NCBI RefSeq assembly: GCF_001866665.1
Contig: NZ_MLYO01000032.1
Location: forward strand, 103,755-167,754
Source: Streptomyces monashensis
GTDB lineage: Bacteria; Actinomycetota; Actinomycetes; Streptomycetales; Streptomycetaceae
Reading direction: 5' to 3'
DNA length: 64,000 nucleotides
The notes beneath the pieces were generated by a model. It saw nothing but the letters and a program-made list of their open reading frames with translations, searched no databases and was not told where the DNA came from. Numbering within the stretch: position 1 is the stretch's first letter; the number at the start of each line of letters is the position of its first letter. A program made the translations under genes and the position numbers. Positions 33,004 to 41,363 of the stretch are shown one piece after another.

Positions 33004-34148
33004 TGGCTCCCAGCTTGGTTCTCACAGGTGCTCGGGTGGTGCTGCCCGGCGGAGTGGTGGACGACGGGCGCGTGTCCGTGGAGGGTACGAGGATCACGGC
33101 GACGGCCGCCGAGAGCGCCCGGACCGTCGACCTCACCGGCCACTGGGTCCTCCCCGGCTTCGTGGACATCCACAACCACGGCGGCGGCGGCGCCTCCTTC
33201 TCCGGCACGGCCGAGGACATCCTCCAGGCGGTCCACACCCACCGCACCCACGGCACGACCACCCTGGTGGCCTCCACCGTCACCGACGAGACGGACCTCC
33301 TGGCGACGCAGGCCGGGCTGCTGAGCGAGCTGGCCGAACAGGGCGAGATCGCCGGCATCCACTTCGAGGGGCCGTTCATCTCCCCGTGCCGCAAGGGCGC
33401 GCACTCCGAGGAACTGCTGCGCGACCCGGACCCGGCCGAGGTCCGCAAGCTGATCGACGCGGCGCGCGGCAAGGCGAAGATGGTCACCCTCGCCACCGAA
33501 CTGCCCGGCGGCGTCGACTCCGTACGGCTGCTCGCCGAGCACGGCGTGATCGCGGCCATCGGGCACACGGACGCGACGTACGAGCAGACGGTCGAGGCGA
33601 TCGACGCGGGCGCCACGGTCGCCACCCACCTCTTCAACGCGATGCCCCCGGTCGGCCACCGCTCCCCCGGCCCGATCGCGGCCCTGCTGGAGGACGAGCG
33701 GGTCACGGTCGAGCTGATCAACGACGGCACGCACCTCCACCCCGCCGCGCTGGAGCTGGCCTTCCACCACGCGGGCGCCTCCCGTGTCGCCTTCATCACG
33801 GACGCCATGGACGCGGCCGGCGCCGGTGACGGCCGCTATCTGCTCGGCCCGCTGGAGGTCGAGGTCAGCGAGGGCGTGGCCCGGCTGGTGCACGGCGGGT
33901 CGATCGCGGGCTCCACGCTGACCCTGGACCGCGCGTTCCGGCGGGCGGTGACGATCGACCGGCTGTCCGTCGAGGACGCGGTGACGGCCCTGTCCGTCAC
34001 TCCGGCCCGGCTGCTCGGCCTGTCCGACCGCATCGGCTCGCTGGAGCCCGGCAAGGACGCGGACCTGGTCGTGTTCGACGCGGACTTCGTCCTCAAGGGT
34101 GTGATGCGGCGCGGCGAATGGGTGGTGGTACCGCCCCAACTGGCGTGA
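33003..34148 (+). CDS. nagA: N-acetylglucosamine-6-phosphate deacetylase
   Basis: 381 residues of the amidohydrolase superfamily: VLPGFVDIHNHGGGG (metal His), HFEGPFISPCRKGAHS (Glu ligand), AAIGHTDATYEQT, ATHLFNAMPPVGHRSPGPIA, INDGTHLHPAALE and ITDAMDAAGAGDG (catalytic Asp). It deacetylates GlcNAc-6-P to GlcN-6-P, which is also the DasR effector. ATG 33003 overlaps the nagK stop by one base. Confidence 0.95.
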   Translation: MAPSLVLTGARVVLPGGVVDDGRVSVEGTRITATAAESARTVDLTGHWVLPGFVDIHNHGGGGASFSGTAEDILQAVHTHRTHGTTTLVASTVTDETDLLATQAGLLSELAEQGEIAGIHFEGPFISPCRKGAHSEELLRDPDPAEVRKLIDAARGKAKMVTLATELPGGVDSVRLLAEHGVIAAIGHTDATYEQTVEAIDAGATVATHLFNAMPPVGHRSPGPIAALLEDERVTVELINDGTHLHPAALELAFHHAGASRVAFITDAMDAAGAGDGRYLLGPLEVEVSEGVARLVHGGSIAGSTLTLDRAFRRAVTIDRLSVEDAVTALSVTPARLLGLSDRIGSLEPGKDADLVVFDADFVLKGVMRRGEWVVVPPQLA

Positions 34149-34281
34149 TCTGCCCGTCTTTTCCCCGCACGGCGGCCGACTCCTGACTGGGCCGGCCGCC
34201 GTCTCTTTGGCATGATCGGGCCCCGGCGGACGATGACGGGCGCGACGACACGCGCGGGGAACTTCGAGGGAGGCGGCCCGG

Positions 34282-35199
34282 GTGATCCTCACGGTCACGC
34301 TGAACACCGCTCTCGACCTGACCTATCGCGTCCGGTCGCTGCGGCCGCACGCCTCGCACCGGGTCTCGGAGGTCATCGAGCGGCCGGGCGGCAAGGGCGT
34401 GAACGTGTCCCGGGTGCTGGCCGCGCTGGGCCACGAGGTGACGGTGACGGGCTTCACGGGCGGCGGCACCGGGCGCGCGGTGCGCGACATGCTCTCCGGC
34501 ATGCCCCGCCTGACGGACGCGCTGCTCCCGGCCGCCGGAGCGACACGGCGCACGATCGCCGTGGTGGACGAACTGTCGGGCGACACGACCCAGTTGAACG
34601 AGCCGGGCCCCCAGATCAGCCCCACCGAATGGGGCGCCTTCCTCGACCGCTACGAGGAGTTGCTGCCCGGCGTCTCGGCGGTGGCCCTGTGCGGCAGCCT
34701 CCCCCCGGGCGTGCCGGTCGGCGCCTACGCCAACCTCGTGCGCGACGCCCGCTCCCACGGGGTGCCGGTGCTGCTGGACACCAGCGGCGAGCCACTGCGC
34801 CGGGCGGTCGCCGCCCGACCCGACATCGTCAAGCCGAACGCCGACGAACTGGCCGAACTGACCGGATCCCACGATCCGTTGCGCGCCACCCAGGACGCCC
34901 GCCGGCGCGGCGCCCACACGGTCGTCGCCTCCCTCGGCCCCAAGGGCCTCCTCGCCGCCACCCCGGAGGGCCGCTGGCACGCGGTCCCGCCGGCCCCCGA
35001 GCACGGCAACCCGACGGGCGCCGGCGACTCGGCGGTGGCGGGCCTGCTGTCGGGGCTCGTCGACCGACTCCCCTGGCCGGACCGACTGGCCCGCGCGGTC
35101 GCGTTGTCGGCGGCGACGGTACGGGCACCGGCGGCGGGCGAGTTCGACCACGCGGCCTACGAGGAACTCCTGGCGCAGGTGTCGGTGACGGCGACGTGA
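34282..35199 (+). CDS. PfkB-family hexose kinase (1-phosphofructokinase/tagatose-6-P kinase type)
   Basis: 305 residues: MILTVTLNTALDLTYRVRSL and ERPGGKGVNVSRVLAALGHE are the PfkB N-terminal signature; KPNADELAELTG and NPTGAGDSAVAGLLSGL give the ATP site and catalytic Asp. LacC/FruK-like enzymes phosphorylate a sugar phosphate. GTG 34282 follows GGGAGGCGGCCCGG. It lies about 130 bp after nagA, so it may also serve amino-sugar metabolism, but the substrate cannot be read from the sequence. Confidence 0.87.
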   Translation: MILTVTLNTALDLTYRVRSLRPHASHRVSEVIERPGGKGVNVSRVLAALGHEVTVTGFTGGGTGRAVRDMLSGMPRLTDALLPAAGATRRTIAVVDELSGDTTQLNEPGPQISPTEWGAFLDRYEELLPGVSAVALCGSLPPGVPVGAYANLVRDARSHGVPVLLDTSGEPLRRAVAARPDIVKPNADELAELTGSHDPLRATQDARRRGAHTVVASLGPKGLLAATPEGRWHAVPPAPEHGNPTGAGDSAVAGLLSGLVDRLPWPDRLARAVALSAATVRAPAAGEFDHAAYEELLAQVSVTAT

Positions 35200-35292
35200 A
35201 GGCCTAGTCGAAAGTTTGGCTGAAAACGCCCTTCCCCGCACGTCGGCCGCCCGGTCCGTCTCGAACCAGACGCCCTATCGCATCGTGTTCTG

Positions 35293-35409
35293 GGCCATCA
35301 CCCCGGCACCGGCTGCGCCATCGGCACCAAACTGCTCACGCTGAAGCCGGGCACCTACTCGGACAACCTCCATGGCACCGCTACGGGCATCGAGGTCTAC
35401 GCGCAGTAG
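35293..35409 (+). pseudogene. C-terminal relic of an unidentified protein
   Basis: Without any start codon, the frame GHHPGTGCAIGTKLLTLKPG followed by TYSDNLHGTATGIEVYAQ runs to a TAG at 35407-35409. The composition is protein-like and unlike the flanking frames. It looks like the last ~40 residues of a lost gene. No family recognised. Confidence 0.35.
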
Positions 35410-35476
35410 TGCCGCGGTTCCGACAGCGGGTGTGGCGGCCTCGGCGGCTGCCGGGGTCGCCACACCGCTTCGGGGC

Positions 35477-36403
35477 TCAGCCGCCGGAGTTGACCCAGCC
35501 CTTCACCAGCCACACCTGGTCGATGAGGGCGTCGCACTGGTTGCCCTGCTCGCACGAGAGCTTGATGGTGTTCGAGCCCTTGTTGAGCTGGACGTAGCTG
35601 AACGTCTTCGTCCAGCCCTTCTCGTAGTCGCCCGCCGGGCCGTGCGACCAGTTCTTCAGGCCGACCGGCGAATCGGAAGCCGTCCCGTTGACCGTGATGG
35701 TGGCGGTGGCGTCCTTGCCGGGAACGCTGTACCCGAAGTAGACGCTGTATTTGCCGGCGTCCGGGACGCCGTTGACGGTCCAGGTGAGCGAGGCTCCGAC
35801 CTTGTTGAAGCCCGCCACATAGGTCCCGCCGGCCGCTGACGCCCCCTTGACCCCGGACGCCGTGGACGCGCCGCCCGCCAGCTGGAGGTCCTTCGCGTCG
35901 CTCTTCGGCAGGTCCCCCGACGCGCTGCTGCTCGCCGACTGGCTCGGCTGGGAGCTCTGCGAGGTGGACGGCGTGTCGGAGGCGCCGCCACCCGCCTTGT
36001 TGTCCGAGGTGTTGCCGTTCAGCATCGCCACGCCGATCCCTATGACCACCGCCGCGACCACCGCGATCGCGCCGATCAGCAGGCCCTTGGTGTTGGGGCC
36101 GCGGCGCGGCGGGGCCGAACGGGGGGCGCGGGTGGTGGAGGCGGGGCCGCCCGGGAGCGTCTCCGGGGCCTGGTAGTGGGCGTTCGGCTGGCCGTAGGCG
36201 CCCTGCTGCGGCACCTGGCCGTAAGCGGGCGGCTGCTGCTGGCCGTACTGGCGCTCGCCGACGGCACGCACCCTGCTGACCGAGTTCGGGTAGCCGTAAC
36301 CGCCGGACGGCGGCTGGGCTCCTCTGGCCTGGCCGTCGGCGTACAGATAGCCGAAGGGGTCGTCTTCCTCGGGCGTGCTCGCGCCGTTGTCGCCGGGCGT
36401 CAT
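35477..36403 (-). CDS. membrane-anchored protein with C-terminal carbohydrate-binding-like domain
   Basis: 308 residues. A Gln/Gly/Pro/Tyr-rich cytosolic part (GQQQPPAYGQVPQQGAYGQ) is followed by one membrane segment (GLLIGAIAVVAAVVIGIGVA, ~residues 109-128), a Ser-rich linker and an extracellular beta domain (TWTVNGVPDAGKYSVYFGYS; KGSNTIKLSCEQGNQCDALI) with the CBM35/galactose-binding-like pattern. It would bind a carbohydrate at the cell surface. ATG 36401-36403 follows GAGGAGTACC. It is separate from cdgB on the same strand. Confidence 0.78.
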   Translation of the reverse strand: MTPGDNGASTPEEDDPFGYLYADGQARGAQPPSGGYGYPNSVSRVRAVGERQYGQQQPPAYGQVPQQGAYGQPNAHYQAPETLPGGPASTTRAPRSAPPRRGPNTKGLLIGAIAVVAAVVIGIGVAMLNGNTSDNKAGGGASDTPSTSQSSQPSQSASSSASGDLPKSDAKDLQLAGGASTASGVKGASAAGGTYVAGFNKVGASLTWTVNGVPDAGKYSVYFGYSVPGKDATATITVNGTASDSPVGLKNWSHGPAGDYEKGWTKTFSYVQLNKGSNTIKLSCEQGNQCDALIDQVWLVKGWVNSGG

Positions 36404-36521
36404 CCCTGGTACTCCTCAGCAGGTGCGGGCGGATGCGATAGGGGGCATGGATCAGCGAGCCTACCCGCTCTCAGTGAGCCAAACGGGTGACTCCGACCGC
36501 ATCAACTCGCTGACCTGCGGA

Positions 36522-38192
36522 TCATCCCGCGCGTCGGTGCTGTTTGGGACGAGATCGTTTCTCTACGTACATCCGCTCGTCGGCTGACTTCAACACCTCG
36601 TCCGCGGTCATGCCGCAGTGGGCCCACCCGATGCCGAAACTCGCGCCCACCCGCACGGCCCGGCCCTCGGCCCGGATCGGCTGGATGATCTCGTTGCGCA
36701 GCCGTACGGCGAGGTCTTGGGCGTCGGCCCGGCCGAGGCCGTCGGCGAGGATCACGAACTCGTCGCCGCCGAGGCGGGCGACCGTGTCACCGTCGCGGAC
36801 ACCCCGGGTGAGGCGTCGGGCGACCTCGATGAGGACCGCGTCGCCCGCGTTGTGGCCGAAGCGGTCGTTGATGGACTTGAAGCCGTCGAGGTCGCAGAAG
36901 AGCACCGCGAGGCCCTTGGTGCCGTCGTCGTGGTCCTCCTCGGGGGCGACCGTGTGCACGTGATGGTCGAAGGCGTCGTAGCCCTCCGTGCCCGGCCGGA
37001 AGTCGAAACCGCCGTGGCTGCCGCCATGGCTGCCCGGGGCGTCGAAGACGGGGAGGCCGTAGGCCGCGTCCAGGGATTCCAGGTCGCCGGGCTGGGAGGG
37101 GCGCCGGCACAGGCGGGCCGACAGGCGCGAGCGCAGCTCGGCGGAGTTCGGCAGGCCGGTGAGGGAGTCGTGCGAGGCGCGGTGGGCGAGCTGCAGCTCG
37201 CGCCGCTTGCGCTCCTCTATGTCCTCGACGTGGGTGAGCAGGAAGCGGGGGCCGTCGGCGGCGTCGGCCACCACGCTGTTGCGCAGCGACACCCAGACGT
37301 ACGTGCCGTCACGGCGGCCGAGGCGCAGCTCCGCGCGGCCGCCCTCGGCGGAGGTCCGCAGCAGCGTGCCGATGTCCTCGGGGTGGACGAGGTCGGAGAA
37401 GGAGTAGCGGCGCATCGCGGAGGCCGGGCGGCCCAGCAGCCGGCACAGGGCGTCGTTGGTGCGCAGGATGCGGCCGTGCTGGTCGCCGCCCATCTCGGCG
37501 ATGGCCATGCCGGAGGGGGCGTACTCGAAGGCCTGCCGGAAGGATTCCTCGCTGGCGCGCAGGGCCTGCTGCTCGCGCTCCAGGCGGACCAGTGCCCGCT
37601 GCATATTCGCGCGTAGACGCGCGTTGCTGATCGCGATGGCTGCCTGGAAGGCGTACATCTGCAGGGCCTCGCGGCCCCAGGCGCCCGGGCGGCGGCCGTT
37701 GCGCGGCCGGTCGACGGACAGGACGCCGAGCAGCTCGCCGCAGGAGCCGCCCTGCACGCCGGGCGTGTACATGGGGGCGAAGAGGCGGTCCGAGGGGTGC
37801 CACTCGTCCTCGAAGCGCGGCATGGGGCCGTCGGTGTACCACTGGGGGACGTCGTCGTCGTCCAGCACCCAGCCCTCGGTGTGCGGTATGAAGACCAGGT
37901 CGCCCCAGCGCTCGCCCATGTGCAGCCGCCGGTCCCAGGACTCGCGGGAGCCGACCCGGCCGGTGATCAGGGCCTCGGCGGCGGAGTTCCCGGCGAGGGC
38001 GGCGACGACGAGGTCGCTGTCCTGGCGGACGAGGTTCACGCACGCCATCTCGTACCCGAGGGCCTGTACGACGCCGTCGGCGACCGTCTGCAAGGTGTCC
38101 GCCAGGCTGCGCGCCGTGTTCATGTCGGCCATGACCTGGTGCAGCTGCCGCAGGGACGCGAGACGGACATACGGCTCCGACTCAGTCTCCAT
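36522..38192 (-). CDS. cdgB: GAF-PAS-GGDEF diguanylate cyclase (CdgB-like)
   Basis: 556 residues: a GAF domain (~residues 15-190), a coiled segment with MQRALVRLEREQQALRASEE, a PAS domain (~215-335; FEYAPSGMAIAEMGG, VHPEDIGTLL) and a GGDEF domain (~350-550). The active-site loop is RLGGDEFVILADG (GGDEF intact), and FCDLDGFKSINDRFGHNAGD is the metal/nucleotide part. It makes cyclic di-GMP, which acts through BldD to hold back sporulation. A BldD-like box is present upstream. A charged linker insertion (~380-420) splits the start of GGDEF. Confidence 0.9.
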   Translation of the reverse strand: METESEPYVRLASLRQLHQVMADMNTARSLADTLQTVADGVVQALGYEMACVNLVRQDSDLVVAALAGNSAAEALITGRVGSRESWDRRLHMGERWGDLVFIPHTEGWVLDDDDVPQWYTDGPMPRFEDEWHPSDRLFAPMYTPGVQGGSCGELLGVLSVDRPRNGRRPGAWGREALQMYAFQAAIAISNARLRANMQRALVRLEREQQALRASEESFRQAFEYAPSGMAIAEMGGDQHGRILRTNDALCRLLGRPASAMRRYSFSDLVHPEDIGTLLRTSAEGGRAELRLGRRDGTYVWVSLRNSVVADAADGPRFLLTHVEDIEERKRRELQLAHRASHDSLTGLPNSAELRSRLSARLCRRPSQPGDLESLDAAYGLPVFDAPGSHGGSHGGFDFRPGTEGYDAFDHHVHTVAPEEDHDDGTKGLAVLFCDLDGFKSINDRFGHNAGDAVLIEVARRLTRGVRDGDTVARLGGDEFVILADGLGRADAQDLAVRLRNEIIQPIRAEGRAVRVGASFGIGWAHCGMTADEVLKSADERMYVEKRSRPKQHRRAG

Positions 38193-38276
38193 GCCCGCCC
38201 TCCCCCCGCGACGTCACAGCGAATCAAGGGTTGTCTCAGCTTCCACGCCACTGAATCACAGCGCGCTGCTCACTCG

Positions 38277-38289
38277 GTACACAGGGTCA
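38277..38289 (-). promoter_or_regulatory. BldD-like box upstream of cdgB
   Basis: On the minus strand TGACCCTGTGTAC matches 10 of 11 fixed positions (only the last differs) of the BldD consensus TNACNC(A/T)GNGTNA. It lies 85-97 bp before the cdgB start. In S. coelicolor BldD is reported to repress cdgB, so conservation is plausible. Confidence 0.6.
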
Positions 38290-38304
38290 ACAATTCCTGC
38301 CCCT

Positions 38305-38320
38305 TGTGACTCAAGTCACA
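38305..38320. promoter_or_regulatory. TGTGACT/AGTCACA palindrome between cdgB and flavin reductase
   Basis: TGTGACTCAAGTCACA has perfect 7-bp arms and a 2-bp centre. It is in the 362-bp divergent gap. It fits no BldD box; it could bind a different regulator of cdgB or the reductase. The rest of the gap shows no gene. Confidence 0.5.
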
Positions 38321-38554
38321 GGTGAACGTGAACAATTGAGTGGCATTTCTGCATTTGACACGTGCGAATACTGAACGCAGGCCTTGCGGGCGTGCGCACA
38401 TGCTGCCCATAACTGCCTCATGGTCCTCCCCTGGTCCTAGGACCCGGCTCGGGCGGAGGCCCGATGCGGCCCGTGCAGGGCGCAGACTAGCGTTCCAGGC
38501 GTGCTGAAGACCGCCTCTCCCACCACCCTCACCGCTTCCGGGCATGCTGAGGGG

Positions 38555-39073
38555 GTGAGCAACGACGAGTTCCGGGCCGCGATGTCCCGGCTGGCCGCGG
38601 GCGTGGTCCTGGTGACCGCGCAGGAACCGCCGCTCGACCCGGACGACCCGGGCGCGCCGGGTGTGGAGGACGTCGGCATGACCGCCACCGCCTTCCTGTC
38701 GGTCTCCCTCGACCCCCCGCTCGTCCTCGTCAGCCTGCGCGAGGGCTCCCGGATGGACGACCTGCTGGCCGAACAGCCCCTGTGGGCCGTGTCGGTACTC
38801 ACCGAGAGCCAGCGGCACATCGCCGGGCGCTTCGCGATGAAGGGCCGCATCAGCGACCGGCTGCTCTTCGAGGACGTCCCCTGCGTCCGCGGCGAGGTGA
38901 CCGGCGCGCCCCTGGTGGGCGGCGCACTGGCCACGCTGGAGTGCCGCACCGAGGAACGGGTGAGCGCCGGGGACCACACCCTGGTCATCGGCCGCGTCCT
39001 CACCGCAGAGGTGCCGAGCGCCGAGGGCGGACCGCTGCTGTACTTCCGGGGGCGGTACCGGCAGTTGGGCTGA
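38555..39073 (+). CDS. flavin reductase-like domain protein
   Basis: About 172 residues: FRAAMSRLAAGVVLVTAQEP, DVGMTATAFLSVSLDPPLVL, LREGSRMDDLLAEQPLWAVS and AGRFAMKGRISDR make the flavin-reductase (FMN-binding split barrel) pattern. It would reduce free FMN/FAD with NAD(P)H, possibly to feed a monooxygenase. The start is GTG 38555; GTG 38501 would add 18 residues. No partner oxygenase is nearby. Confidence 0.85.
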   Translation: MSNDEFRAAMSRLAAGVVLVTAQEPPLDPDDPGAPGVEDVGMTATAFLSVSLDPPLVLVSLREGSRMDDLLAEQPLWAVSVLTESQRHIAGRFAMKGRISDRLLFEDVPCVRGEVTGAPLVGGALATLECRTEERVSAGDHTLVIGRVLTAEVPSAEGGPLLYFRGRYRQLG

Positions 39074-39104
39074 GCAAAGAGCCTGCCCTCGGGCGGGGCG
39101 GCCG

Positions 39105-39995
39105 TCACGTCTGCGTCGGCTCGATCGTCAGCTCCGTGAGGCGGGCCGGGTCCGTCACGATGTCGATCGTGGCGATGCGGTCGGCGACGAAGGTGAAGGT
39201 CAGCGCGCGCTCCAGGCGGTCGTCGACGTAGCGGACCAGGCCCGTGGCGCCGTCGATCAGGGCCGGGCGGGACTCGACGGCCAGGCGGGCGAAGCTCTTC
39301 GCGCCGGCGGCCACCCCGCTCGCGCCGATGGTCGTACCGGCCTCGCCGCGGGCCAGGACGTCCGGGTCGAGGACGGCCAGCAGCCCCTCGAAGTCGCCGT
39401 CCCGCGCCGCCGCCAGGAAGGCGTCGACCACCGCACGCTGCCGCACCAGGTCGGTCTCCGGCGCGTCCGCGCCCCGCACCCGGCGCCGGCCCCGGCTGGC
39501 CAGCTGCCGCGCGGCGGCCGGGGTGCGCCCGAGGACGCCGCCGACCTCGTCGAACGGCACCCCGAACAGGTCGTGCAGCACGAACGCCAGCCGCTCGGCC
39601 GGGTTCAGCTGGTCGAGGACGACGAGCAGGGCCGAGCCGACCGAGTCGGCCAGCAGGGCGTCCTGCGCGGGGTCCTGTGCCGGGTCCTGTGCGGCGGCGG
39701 CCGGCTCCCAGGTCTCCAGGGGCTGCTCGCCCCGGGTGCGGCGGGAGCGGAGCAGGTCGAGGCAGACCCGGCCGACGACGGTCGTCAGCCAGCCCCCGAG
39801 GTTGTCCACCTCGCTCGTGTCGGACCGGCTCAGCCGGAACCAGGTCTCCTGCACGGCGTCCTCGGCCTCCGCGGCCGAGCCCAGCATCCGGAAGGCGACG
39901 GCCCGCAGATGCCCCCGGTACGCCTCGAACCGCTCGGCGAGGGCGTCGAGGCCGCCGGTGCCGTCGTGGTGCTGGTGCGCGTCGTGCTCGCTCAT
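39105..39995 (-). CDS. ECF41-type RNA polymerase sigma factor
   Basis: 296 residues. Sigma region 2 (residues ~20-85: LRAVAFRMLGSAAEAEDAVQ, ETWFRLSR) and region 4 (~120-175: LNPAERLAFVLHDLFGVPFD, VLGRTPAAARQLASRGRRRV) are followed by a SnoaL-like C-terminal extension (VDAFLAAARDGDFEGLLAVL, VRYVDDRLERALTFTFVADR), which is diagnostic of ECF41, where the extension regulates activity. The usual carboxymuconolactone-decarboxylase-like partner of ECF41 is not adjacent; a flavin reductase gene converges instead. Confidence 0.9.
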   Translation of the reverse strand: MSEHDAHQHHDGTGGLDALAERFEAYRGHLRAVAFRMLGSAAEAEDAVQETWFRLSRSDTSEVDNLGGWLTTVVGRVCLDLLRSRRTRGEQPLETWEPAAAAQDPAQDPAQDALLADSVGSALLVVLDQLNPAERLAFVLHDLFGVPFDEVGGVLGRTPAAARQLASRGRRRVRGADAPETDLVRQRAVVDAFLAAARDGDFEGLLAVLDPDVLARGEAGTTIGASGVAAGAKSFARLAVESRPALIDGATGLVRYVDDRLERALTFTFVADRIATIDIVTDPARLTELTIEPTQT

Positions 39996-40071
39996 CGGTG
40001 GTGCCGGCCTCTCCGTCGCCGTACAGGGTCTTCACAACCCTGACGTACGACGGCCCGGAAGTGTGACGGAC

Positions 40072-40500
40072 CTACTGCCAGTCCCGGCCCGAACGGCCGC
40101 GCTTGGTGTCCGCGCGCTGCTTCTTCTCCCGCAGCCGGCGTTCGTTGATGCCGCGCGGGATGCGGGTGGGCCTGCGGGGCTTGGGCGGGGGCGCGCTGGC
40201 CTCCGCGAGGAGCGCGGCGAGGCGTACGGCGGCGGCCTCGCGGTTGCGCCACTGGGAGCGGTGCTCGGAGGAGCGGACGGTGACGACTCCGTCGACGAGC
40301 CGGCCGGCCAGCCGCTGCAACGCCCGCTCCTTCCACACCGGGGGCAGTGCCTCGGTGCGCGCGAGGTCGAAGCGCAGCTCCACCTGCGAGTCACTGGTGT
40401 TGACGTGCTGTCCGCCGGGCCCCGACGACCTGGAGAAACGCCACATCAGCTCGGCCTCGGGAAGGGAGACGGAGCCACGGATGAGGTAGGGACCGGACAT
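40072..40500 (-). CDS. arfB: alternative ribosome-rescue factor ArfB (YaeJ-type peptidyl-tRNA hydrolase)
   Basis: About 142 residues: SRSSGPGGQHVNTSDSQVEL carries the catalytic GGQ, and the C-terminal tail is strongly basic (PPKPRRPTRIPRGINERRLR-EKKQRADTKRGRSGRDWQ), as needed to enter the mRNA channel of a stalled ribosome. It releases the peptide from ribosomes without a stop codon. ATG 40498-40500 is preferred over 40509 on homology. Confidence 0.92.
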   Translation of the reverse strand: MSGPYLIRGSVSLPEAELMWRFSRSSGPGGQHVNTSDSQVELRFDLARTEALPPVWKERALQRLAGRLVDGVVTVRSSEHRSQWRNREAAAVRLAALLAEASAPPPKPRRPTRIPRGINERRLREKKQRADTKRGRSGRDWQ

Positions 40501-40676
40501 GCCCACCATGGTCGCGCGGCTGACCCGTCCACGTCACCCGAAATACCCGGGTGCGGAAACCGGGGACGGGAAGTAAAGAAAGTAAAGAGAGCTGGAACCT
40601 TCCCGGGCTCCCCCGGCGTTGATAGGGGTAGCTGCACCTTTTCCGCCGTACCGAACCAAGGAAGGGACTCCCAAGA

Positions 40677-41252
40677 ATGGCTGTAAGCCTGTCCAAGGGT
40701 GGCAACGTCTCGCTCACCAAGGAGGCTCCGGGCCTGACCGCCGTCACCGTGGGCCTCGGCTGGGACGTCCGCACCACCACCGGCACGGACTTCGACCTGG
40801 ACGCCTCCGCCATCGCGGTCAACGCACAGGGCAAGGTCTACTCGGACGCCCACTTCGTCTTCTTCAACAACAAGCAGACGCCGGACAACACGATCGTCCA
40901 CACCGGCGACAACACCACCGGCCAGGGCGAGGGCGACGACGAGGCCATCAACGTCAACCTGGCCGGACTCCCGGCGGACATCGACAAGGTCGTCTTCCCG
41001 GTCTCCATCTACGACGCGGAGAACCGCAGCCAGAACTTCGGACAGGTCCGCAACGCGTACATCCGCATCGTGAACCAGACCGGCGGCTCCGAGATCGCGC
41101 GCTACGACCTCTCGGAGGACGCGGCCACCGAGACCGCCATGGTCTTCGGCGAGCTGTACCGCAACGGCGCGGAGTGGAAGTTCCGCGCGGTGGGCCAGGG
41201 CTACGCCTCGGGCCTGGTCGGCATCGCCCAGGACTTCGGCGTCAACGTCTGA
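40677..41252 (+). CDS. terD: TerD-family tellurium resistance/stress protein
   Basis: 191 residues: MAVSLSKGGNVSLTKEAPGL, GLGWDVRTTTGTDFDLDASA, FFNNKQTPDNTIVHTGDNTT, DEAINVNLAGLPADIDKVVF and ISIYD-like SIYDAENRSQNFGQVRNA are the complete TerD set, including the acidic Ca2+-binding residues. TerD proteins are cytosolic and act in stress or phage/tellurite responses; in Streptomyces several copies affect differentiation. The ATG follows AAGGAAGGGACTCCCAAGA. Confidence 0.96.
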   Translation: MAVSLSKGGNVSLTKEAPGLTAVTVGLGWDVRTTTGTDFDLDASAIAVNAQGKVYSDAHFVFFNNKQTPDNTIVHTGDNTTGQGEGDDEAINVNLAGLPADIDKVVFPVSIYDAENRSQNFGQVRNAYIRIVNQTGGSEIARYDLSEDAATETAMVFGELYRNGAEWKFRAVGQGYASGLVGIAQDFGVNV

Positions 41253-41270
41253 CGGACGCGGCACCACCGA

Positions 41271-41317
41271 GCGGGGCCCCGGGCCACGGCGCACACCGCC
41301 GCGGCGCGGGGCCCCGC
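41271..41317. terminator. bidirectional hairpin terminator
   Basis: GCGGGGCCCCG (41271-41281) pairs perfectly with CGGGGCCCCGC (41307-41317) around a GC-rich loop. It sits between convergent terD and the M1 peptidase and can stop both. Confidence 0.8.
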
Positions 41318-41363
41318 CGCGCCGGAGCCGTACCAGGGCTGTCGGGCCCCGCACGGCGGGGTG

